From: Candidatus Acetothermia bacterium
Lineage (GTDB): Bacteria; Bipolaricaulota; Bipolaricaulia; UBA7950; UBA9294
Reading direction: 5' to 3'
Length of the DNA: 5,330 bases
Assembly: GCA_003650505.1 (NCBI GenBank)
Contig: QMQL01000070.1
Span: forward strand, 1-5,330
The notes below the pieces were generated by a model. It saw only the letters and a program-made list of their open reading frames with translations. It had not been told where the DNA came from and searched no databases. This document shows positions 1-4,878 of this stretch, piece after piece. The stretch's first letter is position 1. Every line of letters starts with the position of its first letter. Both the position numbers and the translations under genes were made by a program.

Positions 1-588
1 CGCGCATCGCGGCCGTTCGACCGGGATCGGGACGGGTTCGTGATCGGAGAGGGGGCGGGGATACTGATCCTCGAGGAGGAGGGGCACGCCCGCGCCCGGG
101 GGGCGCGGATCTACGCCGAGCTCGCCGGTTTCGGGATGACCGACGATGCCTATCACATAACCGCCCCGCCTCCGGACGGGATCGGGGCGGCGGCCGCGAT
201 AAAGGGGGCTCTCTCCCGCGGAGGGGTCTCCCCGAACGAGGTTGACTACATAAACGCGCACGGGACATCGACCGAGCTGAACGACCGTTCGGAGACGACG
301 GCGATCAAGCTCGCGCTGGGGGAAGCGGCGTACAAGGTGAAGATCGGCTCGACCAAGTCGCAGATCGGCCACCTCCTCGGAGCGGCGGGCGCGGCCGAGG
401 CGATCGCCACCCTCCTCGCCATGGAGAACTCGTTCATCCCGGCGACGCTGAACTACGAGAACCCTGATCCCGAATGTGATCTGGATTACACACCCTCCCC
501 GATCGAGAAGGAGATCGGTCTCGCCATCAGCGATTCGTTCGGATTCGGCGGCCAGAACGCCGTCCTTCTGTTCAAGCGCGTCGGTTGA
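1..588 (+). CDS. fabF: Beta-ketoacyl-ACP synthase II (FabF), C-terminal half, cut by window start
   Basis: FabF condenses malonyl-ACP with a growing acyl-ACP in cytoplasmic type II fatty-acid synthesis. The 195 codons seen correspond to the C-terminal half of a protein usually about 410 residues long; the frame is open from base 1. The visible part starts in the conserved block SRPFDRDRDGFVIGEGAG (codons 3-20). The first catalytic His is in AHGTSTELND (codon 87, bases 259-261). The Lys and second His of the active site are in STKSQIGHLLGAAG (codons 119 and 124). The Gly-rich loop SFGFGGQNAVLLF lies near the C terminus. The nucleophilic Cys lies upstream of the window and cannot be checked. 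The internal GTG at base 40 is a Val codon within a conserved block, not the start. The gene runs head-on into pheS, stop codons one base apart. FabB or another KAS I/II-type enzyme is possible, but the motifs fit FabF best. Confidence 0.96.
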   Translation, partial: RASRPFDRDRDGFVIGEGAGILILEEEGHARARGARIYAELAGFGMTDDAYHITAPPPDGIGAAAAIKGALSRGGVSPNEVDYINAHGTSTELNDRSETTAIKLALGEAAYKVKIGSTKSQIGHLLGAAGAAEAIATLLAMENSFIPATLNYENPDPECDLDYTPSPIEKEIGLAISDSFGFGGQNAVLLFKRVG

Positions 589-589
589 T

Positions 590-1597
590 CTAGAATTGGG
601 TGATGAACCGAAGATCGTTCGTCAGGAACGTCCGGATGTCGCCGATCCCGTAGCGGAGCATCGCCATCCGCTCGACCCCAAGGCCGAAGGCAAACCCGGT
701 GACCGCCTCCGGATCGTAGCCGACCTCGGTGAGGACGGCGGGATCGACCATCCCTGCCCCCATGATCTCGAGCCAATCGCTCGAACCGGGCGCCTTGACG
801 TGTACCTGGACCGATGGCTCGGTGAACGGGAAGAAATCGCCGGAGAAGCGCATCTCGTAGCCCTCTCCGAAGAACTCCTTGGTGAAGGCCTCGAGGACGT
901 ACTTCAGATTGGTGAGCGACAGCCCCTCCTCGACCCAGAGCATCTCGACCTGATGGAAGACGGGGGAGTGGGTGGCGTCCTGGGCGTCGCGGCGGTAGCA
1001 GCGTCCGGGGCAGATCACCCGCACCGGGGGTGAGGTCTCCTTCATCACCCTAATCTGGACCGGCGAGGTGTGCGGCCTGAGAAGGTGCGTATCATCGATG
1101 TAGAACGTATCCCATTCGTCGCGTGCCGGATGATCGGCCGGGATGTTCAACGCCTCGAAGTTGTGGTACTCGGTCTCGATCTCCGGGCCGGTGGCAAGGT
1201 CGAACCCCATCCGCATGAAGATCGACTCGACCTCCCGTTGGACGATCGTCAGCGGATGGAGATGCCCCAACTTTCGATAGACGCCGGGGAGGGTGACGTC
1301 GACCCGCTCGCTGGCGAGGCGTTCCTCGAGGTGGACATCGGAGAGCTCCTTCTCCCTGGCAGCGACGGCCTCGGTCGCCTTCTTCTTCAAGGCGTTCAGG
1401 AGGCTCCCCGCTTCGGCGCGGGATTCCGGATCGATCTCGCCGATCAACTTGAACAGCCCAGCGATCCGCCCCTTCCGACCGAGGAACTCCACCCGGAACG
1501 ACTCGAGCCCCGCCGGATCGGTCAGGGCGGGTAGGCGTTCCGCGAGGTCGCGGTCGATCTCGGCGATCCGTTTGCGCAATAGGTCTAGATTAGCCAT
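590..1597 (-). CDS. pheS: Phenylalanine--tRNA ligase alpha subunit
   Basis: PheS is the catalytic class II subunit of the (alpha-beta)2 synthetase that charges tRNA-Phe in the cytoplasm. At 335 residues it has the usual length (about 330-340). Residues 1-95 form the N-terminal coiled-coil region, with the conserved FLGRKGRIAGLFK at 38-50. Motif 1 is at 114-132 (HPLTIVQREVESIFMRMGF), followed by LRPHTSPVQIR at 173-183. Motif 2 runs from RCYRRDAQDATHSP to FHQVE (199-218). Motif 3 is GFAFGLGVERMAML at 301-314, then the typical ending NDLRFITQF. Ala303 matches the Ala of the Phe-specificity pocket. The usual Gly after HQVE is Met219, a small oddity. The partner gene pheT does not follow: the downstream neighbour is convergent fabF. 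No Shine-Dalgarno precedes the ATG, and a consensus TATAAT ends only nine bases before it, so the message is probably leaderless. Confidence 0.98.
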   Translation of the reverse strand: MANLDLLRKRIAEIDRDLAERLPALTDPAGLESFRVEFLGRKGRIAGLFKLIGEIDPESRAEAGSLLNALKKKATEAVAAREKELSDVHLEERLASERVDVTLPGVYRKLGHLHPLTIVQREVESIFMRMGFDLATGPEIETEYHNFEALNIPADHPARDEWDTFYIDDTHLLRPHTSPVQIRVMKETSPPVRVICPGRCYRRDAQDATHSPVFHQVEMLWVEEGLSLTNLKYVLEAFTKEFFGEGYEMRFSGDFFPFTEPSVQVHVKAPGSSDWLEIMGAGMVDPAVLTEVGYDPEAVTGFAFGLGVERMAMLRYGIGDIRTFLTNDLRFITQF

Positions 1598-1600
1598 TTA

Positions 1601-1619
1601 GGCCGGATTATAGCCGGCC
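1601..1619. repeat. Perfect inverted repeat around the pheS -10 box (possible operator)
   Basis: GGCCGG (1601-1606) and CCGGCC (1614-1619) form a perfect 6-bp inverted repeat separated by ATTATAG, which contains the pheS -10 hexamer on the minus strand. If transcription starts near 1600 the repeat is upstream of the RNA, so it would act as DNA, for example as a repressor site over the promoter. The arms are themselves GC palindromic, so chance in a GC-rich genome is a real alternative. Confidence 0.35.
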
Positions 1620-1635
1620 GATTTTCCATTGACAA
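1607..1635 (-). promoter_or_regulatory. pheS promoter, near-consensus, giving a leaderless transcript
   Basis: On the minus strand TTGTCA (1635-1630, 5 of 6 matches to the sigma-70 -35) lies 17 bases from a perfect TATAAT (1612-1607). With normal spacing transcription would start at about 1599-1601, zero to four bases before the pheS ATG (1597-1595). The bases between the -10 box and the ATG (CCGGCCTAA) hold no ribosome-binding site, which agrees with a leaderless message. The assignment is by consensus match only. Confidence 0.65.
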
Positions 1636-1658
1636 GCGGCTTTCCGCGAGTGTATCCT
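1629..1658 (+). promoter_or_regulatory. Promoter for the peptidase-lipoprotein unit
   Basis: A perfect -35 TTGACA (1629-1634) lies 18 bases from TATCCT (1653-1658, 4 of 6 matches to TATAAT). The predicted start near 1665 leaves a leader of about 37 bases before the ATG at 1702. Its -35 overlaps, on the opposite strand, the -35 of the pheS promoter (1630-1635), so the two promoters should compete for polymerase. Assigned by consensus and spacing only. Confidence 0.55.
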
Positions 1659-1701
1659 CACTTCCACGCCCTGGGTACAACCGGCGATGAAGGGGGAGAA
1701 G

Positions 1702-2790
1702 ATGACCGACTATGCAGCGCGGCGGGAGATGGTGATCCGATCGGTCGATGCGGAGGCGTTCCTCGCGTTTAACCTGGAAGGTTCGGACCCGGCGAGCATC
1801 CGTTACCTTACCGGTTTCACCGGCGAAGGGGCGCTCATCCTGACCGATCGCCAAGGGGTCCTTCTGACCGACTCCCGCTACACCGAGCAGGCGAGGAGGG
1901 AGACGGCCGGCTTTCCGATCGAGGAGTCGCGGACGTGGACCGGAGATGGGCTGATCGAGGCCTTCGCCGGTATGGGGATCTCCCGCGTATCGGTCGCCTC
2001 GAGGCGGATCAGCCACCATTTCTTCGAGGCGCTCGGAAGGTCGGGAAAGGTGACGCCGGTGGCGATCGCCGATCCGGTCGCCGAGCTTCGGAAGATCAAA
2101 TCGCCTGAGGAGCTAGCCTCCCTGAGGAAGGCGGCGCGGATCGCCGAGGATGCCCTGATCCGCCTCCTCGACGAGATCAAGATCGGGATGGACGAAGCCG
2201 AGATCGCCCTTAGGCTCGAATGGATGATCCGGGAGGGGGAGGCGGAAGGGGTGGCGTTCCCGTTTAACGTTTCGGCCGGAGAGAACACCGCCCTCAACCA
2301 CTACAACCCGTTCATCGGCCGGAGGCCGATCAAGAGGGGAGATTTCCTCCTGTTCGACTTCGGGGCGTGTGTCGACGGGTATCGATCCGACATCACCCGG
2401 ACGTTCTCGGTCGGAAGGCCGACAGGAGAGGCGAAGGAGATCTACGACACGGTCCTGCGGGCGAACCTCGCCGCCATCGCGGCCGTCAGATCCGGGATGA
2501 CCGGCGTGGAGGCCGACGCGGTCGCCCGCGACTCGATAGCCGCGGCCGGCCACGCCGAGCACTTCGGCCACGGCCTCGGGCACGGGATCGGCCTCGAGGT
2601 GCATGAGGCCCCGTTCCTCTCCCCTCGTAGCAAGGACACCCTCGGAGCCGGGATGACGGTGACGATCGAACCGGGGATCTACATCACCGGCGTCGGAGGG
2701 GTGCGGATCGAGGACGACATCGTCATCACCGATGAGGGATGCGAGGTGATAACCTCCTTCCCGAAGGATCGCCTGATCGAGGTGGGATAG
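1702..2790 (+). CDS. Aminopeptidase P / Xaa-Pro dipeptidase family protein (M24B)
   Basis: M24B enzymes are two-metal hydrolases that cleave the bond before proline (Xaa-Pro dipeptides or N-terminal Xaa-Pro), mostly in the cytoplasm. The 362-residue protein has a creatinase-type N-terminal domain (about 1-125, with YLTGFTGEGALILTD) and a pita-bread catalytic domain (about 130-360). All five metal ligands are visible: Asp219 in LLFDFGA, Asp230 in SDITRTF, His294 in GHGLGHGIGLEVHEAP, Glu323 in TIEPGIYI and Glu337 in VRIEDDIVI. His200 (ALNHYNP) and His301 match the usual substrate-side histidines. The ATG at 1702 is chosen because AGGGGG sits 5 bases upstream; an in-frame ATG at 1687 has no comparable site. 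No signal peptide is seen. The length fits short bacterial PepQ/YpdF-like enzymes rather than the longer E. coli PepP, but dipeptidase and aminopeptidase activity cannot be told apart here. A lipoprotein gene follows with no gap. Confidence 0.95.
   Translation: MTDYAARREMVIRSVDAEAFLAFNLEGSDPASIRYLTGFTGEGALILTDRQGVLLTDSRYTEQARRETAGFPIEESRTWTGDGLIEAFAGMGISRVSVASRRISHHFFEALGRSGKVTPVAIADPVAELRKIKSPEELASLRKAARIAEDALIRLLDEIKIGMDEAEIALRLEWMIREGEAEGVAFPFNVSAGENTALNHYNPFIGRRPIKRGDFLLFDFGACVDGYRSDITRTFSVGRPTGEAKEIYDTVLRANLAAIAAVRSGMTGVEADAVARDSIAAAGHAEHFGHGLGHGIGLEVHEAPFLSPRSKDTLGAGMTVTIEPGIYITGVGGVRIEDDIVITDEGCEVITSFPKDRLIEVG
2779..2784 (+). promoter_or_regulatory. Ribosome-binding site of the PKD lipoprotein, inside the peptidase gene
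   Basis: GAGGTG lies six bases before the ATG at 2791 and inside the last codons of the peptidase gene. The peptidase stop TAG (2788-2790) directly touches the next ATG. This layout fixes the lipoprotein start and suggests translational coupling of the two genes. Confidence 0.7.
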
Positions 2791-3732
2791 ATGCCCCTGA
2801 AGAGGATCGCCCTGATCGCCGTGGCCGCCTCGCTCGCTGCACTCTCCGCCTGCACCCTGTTCAGCCCCGCTCCGGTGGCGCGGTTCGACGTCGAGCCTGT
2901 CGTGATCTACGCCGGAGAGCCGGTCGATTTCGACGGATCCCCGTCGTCGGGGAGCCTCGTCTCCTACACCTGGGCCCTAGGGGACGGGAGGACCGCTTCG
3001 GGAAAGCGAGCGACGGCGAGCTTCCCGACGCCGGGACGGTACACGGTAGCCCTGACCGTCGAGGATACGAACGGGCGGACAGACGAAGTCTCCGAAACGA
3101 TCGTCGTGTACCTCCGGAGCGGGACGGAGATATTCCACGAGGACTTCTCAGCCGGCGAGCCAGCGCTCGGCGCTTGGCCGCTCGATCCGACCTGGGCGAG
3201 TCCGGAAGAGGGAGCGGTCGAGTACATCGCGAGCACGCCCGGATATGCTCTCCACATCCGAAGCGATAAGGAGAGCTGGCACCGCCGCTACGCCGGGGTC
3301 TCCCTCCCTCCCCTCCGGTCGGGGCAGAAGGTTTCCTTCACGTGCAGCGTCATGACCCTGGCGAACCAGGACCATCACACTTTCATCATCATCCCGTTCC
3401 GGGCCGATCTCTCCTCGAGCGCCGGCTCCCTCCCCTACTACCAGTTCACGAGCGACGGCGGAGGATCGTACATCCGCGAGCCGACCGCCTACGGGACCGA
3501 CGTCGGCCATCCGATCGGGTTCAAGCCGGATGTCTACCGATGGCATACCTATTCCTTCTCCTACGACGGTTCCGAATATGAATTCCGCGTCGACGGGACC
3601 GTCTGGAGGACCGGTCCGGTGAACGCCGACATCACTGATGGAAGAGGCTGGATCATCCTGATCGGCGAGGAGAGCTCGACCGAGTCCTGCAACGCCTACT
3701 ACGACGACATCTCGATCAGGATCGAGGAATAA
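2791..3732 (+). CDS. Secreted lipoprotein with PKD domain and C-terminal beta-sandwich domain
   Basis: The 313-residue product begins with a lipoprotein signal peptide: Lys4-Arg5, a hydrophobic stretch (6-18), then the lipobox LSAC with Cys21 as the lipidated residue, so the mature protein should be membrane-anchored outside the cytoplasm. Residues 29-107 form a PKD (Ig-like beta-sandwich) domain, recognised by ARFDVEP, the WALGDGRTASG turn (the family's W-x-F-G-D-G motif) and TPGRYTVALTVED. Residues 113-313 start with IFHEDFSAGEPALGAWP and end with YYDDISIRIEE, alternate beta-prone stretches and have many aromatics. This pattern is common in concanavalin-like jellyroll domains that bind carbohydrate or other surface polymers; that fold is inferred, not shown by a catalytic motif. 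No glycosidase or protease signature is visible. It is probably co-transcribed with the upstream peptidase. Its ligand is unknown. Confidence 0.88.
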   Translation: MPLKRIALIAVAASLAALSACTLFSPAPVARFDVEPVVIYAGEPVDFDGSPSSGSLVSYTWALGDGRTASGKRATASFPTPGRYTVALTVEDTNGRTDEVSETIVVYLRSGTEIFHEDFSAGEPALGAWPLDPTWASPEEGAVEYIASTPGYALHIRSDKESWHRRYAGVSLPPLRSGQKVSFTCSVMTLANQDHHTFIIIPFRADLSSSAGSLPYYQFTSDGGGSYIREPTAYGTDVGHPIGFKPDVYRWHTYSFSYDGSEYEFRVDGTVWRTGPVNADITDGRGWIILIGEESSTESCNAYYDDISIRIEE

Positions 3733-3852
3733 CAGAAACTCCGCCCTTAACCGTATAAGACAACCTGGCCTAGAAGGGGTGCCCTTCCTCCTCCTGGAAC
3801 CCGGTCGCTGTCCTTCCCTTCACCCAGGACCAGATGCCATCCTCGTCATGTC
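3733..3852. other. Intergenic region upstream of the antiporter cluster, pyrimidine-rich
   Basis: These 120 bases carry no convincing gene. TATAAG (3754-3759) is a 5-of-6 match to a -10 box but has no recognisable -35 at normal spacing. A small perfect hairpin follows at 3773-3787. Bases 3781-3825 are about 78% pyrimidine on the plus strand. No Shine-Dalgarno is seen close to the mnhE ATG. It could hold a weak or activator-dependent promoter for the antiporter genes, or the cluster could be read through from the lipoprotein gene. Confidence 0.5.
3773..3787. terminator. Weak hairpin after the lipoprotein gene
   Basis: GAAGGG (3773-3778) and CCCTTC (3782-3787) pair perfectly around the loop GTG. 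The stem is only six pairs, and the plus strand after it (CTCCTCCTGG) lacks a T-run, so it is not a standard intrinsic terminator. It may slow or partially end transcription between the lipoprotein and mnhE, or be incidental. Confidence 0.22.
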
Positions 3853-4353
3853 ATGATCGGAAGCCTGGCTCTGTTGATCATCGTCTGGGCAGTCCTCGTC
3901 CGTCGGCCGGACGGGGCCTCATTGGGGATCGGGATCGCCTCCTCGGCGTTCGCCCTCCTCATGGGAGGGATCCTGTTCCCGCATCGCCGCCGGTTCCTCC
4001 CGGCCCCGGTCCGCCGCCCCCTCTCCTTCCTCCGTTTCCTCCTCTCCCTCGCCGTGAGGGTGACCGTCTCCACGGTGCGCACCTCCTGCCTGATCATCTT
4101 CGGCGGGGAGGAGGGCCGGATCATCGCCCTCCCGACCCGGATCGCCGCCCCGTTCGGCCGGCTCCTCCTCCTGAACGCGATCACCCTCACACCCTCGACG
4201 ATATCGCTCCTGATCGACCGCGACCTCCTCTACATCCATTGGCTCGGCTCGAGAGAGGGGAAGGCCGTTCCCTCGCGGATCAAAGAGGGGATCGAGGCGG
4301 AGATCGCCGCCCTGTTCGGGGAGAAAGGGGTACGACGTGATCGGTCCGGTTGA
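3853..4353 (+). CDS. mnhE: Mrp/Mbh-type cation:proton antiporter subunit E (MnhE)
   Basis: MnhE is a small membrane subunit of the multi-subunit Mrp Na+/H+ antiporter and of the antiporter module of Mbh-type complexes (where it is called MbhA). The 166-residue protein has hydrophobic segments at about 1-16, 24-42 and 57-82, then a cytoplasmic-type C-terminal domain. The family signature NAITLTPST (108-116) is followed by DRDLLYIHWL (122-131), matching the typical N-x-ITLTPGT...LYVHWL pattern. The start MIGSLALLIIVW looks like the family's N terminus, and there is no alternative upstream ATG in frame, but no Shine-Dalgarno is close; the nearest AGGA is about 23 bases away. The last 17 bases overlap mnhF. 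It appears to be the first gene of the cluster. Confidence 0.95.
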   Translation: MIGSLALLIIVWAVLVRRPDGASLGIGIASSAFALLMGGILFPHRRRFLPAPVRRPLSFLRFLLSLAVRVTVSTVRTSCLIIFGGEEGRIIALPTRIAAPFGRLLLLNAITLTPSTISLLIDRDLLYIHWLGSREGKAVPSRIKEGIEAEIAALFGEKGVRRDRSG

Positions 4354-4594
4354 AATAGCGATCCTGGTGAGTATCGGGGCGGTCCTGATCCGACTCGGTC
4401 TCGGCCCGACCGCCTGGGATCGCCTCCTCGCCTACAACTCCGCCGCCAACCGGATCGTAGGAGTGCTGGCCATAGCGGCGGTCACGTCACAGGAGAGCGT
4501 CTTCTTGGACATCGCCATCGTCTACCTCAGCCTCAGCTTCCTCGGGGTGGTGGTCCTGGCCCGTTTCCTCGAACGGGGAGGGAGCTTCAGATGA
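4337..4594 (+). CDS. mnhF: Mrp/Mbh-type cation:proton antiporter subunit F (MnhF)
   Basis: MnhF (MbhB in Mbh complexes) is a three-helix membrane subunit needed to assemble the antiporter. The 85-residue length is normal. Helices are at about 4-21, 38-51 and 56-77. The family motif GPTAWDRLLAYN (23-34) follows helix 1, and the conserved acidic residue is Asp58 in FLDIAIVYLSLSFLG. The start is GTG at 4337, supported by AAAGGGG (4324-4330) six bases upstream; the alternative of starting later would lose helix 1. The start lies inside mnhE (17-base overlap in another frame), and the stop overlaps the mnhG ATG as ATGA. Both point to translational coupling and fixed subunit ratios. Confidence 0.95.
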   Translation: MIGPVEIAILVSIGAVLIRLGLGPTAWDRLLAYNSAANRIVGVLAIAAVTSQESVFLDIAIVYLSLSFLGVVVLARFLERGGSFR

Positions 4595-4878
4595 CGGCGC
4601 TCGTCTTCATCTACCTCGGTGGGGTATTGATCCTGATCGGAACCGCGGGGATCCTCCGCTTTAACGACGTCTACTCCCGCCTCCAGGCGAGCGGCGTCTC
4701 GGACAACGTCGGTCTCACCTTACTCCTCGTCGGCCTGATCCTACGCGGGGGATGGGAAGGGGGCGACTGGGCCATCCTCCTTCTGACCGCCCTTCTACTC
4801 GCCACGAATCCGGTCGCCACCCACAGCATCGCCAAGAGCGCCTTCGTCCAGGAACACGCGGAGAAAAAGGAAAGATGA
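4591..4878 (+). CDS. mnhG: Mrp/Mbh-type cation:proton antiporter subunit G (MnhG)
   Basis: MnhG (MbhC in Mbh complexes) is another small three-helix subunit. The 95-residue product shows helices at about 3-22, 38-52 and 59-72. The family block RFNDVYSRLQASG (23-35) is close to the common RFPDVYTRLHAAG, with Asn for the usual Pro. The second signature TNPVATHSIAKSAF (72-85) is essentially canonical. A charged tail (EHAEKKER) ends the protein. The start is well supported: GGAGGGAG (4577-4584) lies six bases before the ATG, which overlaps the mnhF stop as ATGA. The stop TGA in turn overlaps the ATG of the next gene in the same ATGA fashion. Confidence 0.95.
   Translation: MTALVFIYLGGVLILIGTAGILRFNDVYSRLQASGVSDNVGLTLLLVGLILRGGWEGGDWAILLLTALLLATNPVATHSIAKSAFVQEHAEKKER

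Noticed and set aside
616..630. Small hairpin CGTTC-N5-GAACG near the fabF/pheS junction as a terminator
   Set aside because: Only five pairs with no T-run on either side, and it lies within conserved pheS coding sequence.
1070..1534. Long plus-strand open frame opposite pheS (also 476-1033)
   Set aside because: It lies antisense to a fully recognisable pheS with all class II motifs. Its product is a low-complexity Arg/Leu/Asp mix typical of a GC-rich shadow frame.
1687..1701. Upstream ATG as start of the peptidase
   Set aside because: The five extra residues (MKGEK) are encoded by the purine-rich stretch that serves as ribosome-binding site for the ATG at 1702.
2113..2604. Minus-strand open frame inside the peptidase gene
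   Set aside because: Antisense to the conserved catalytic domain of the M24B enzyme. The product is rich in Arg/Pro/Asp with no family resemblance and no ribosome-binding site seen.
2739..3269. Plus-strand frame overlapping the end of the peptidase and the lipoprotein
   Set aside because: An Arg-rich shadow of two well-supported genes; the lipobox and PKD motifs lie in the other frame.
3848..3856. Minimal ORF ATG-TCA-TGA whose stop overlaps the mnhE ATG
   Set aside because: A two-codon upstream frame is easily a chance event, and it has no ribosome-binding site of its own.
3834..4340. Plus-strand frame overlapping mnhE, with AGGA just before its ATG and ending at the mnhF start
   Set aside because: The product is a Pro/Arg-rich low-complexity string, while the overlapping frame is unmistakably MnhE. 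The placement is tempting but coincidental.
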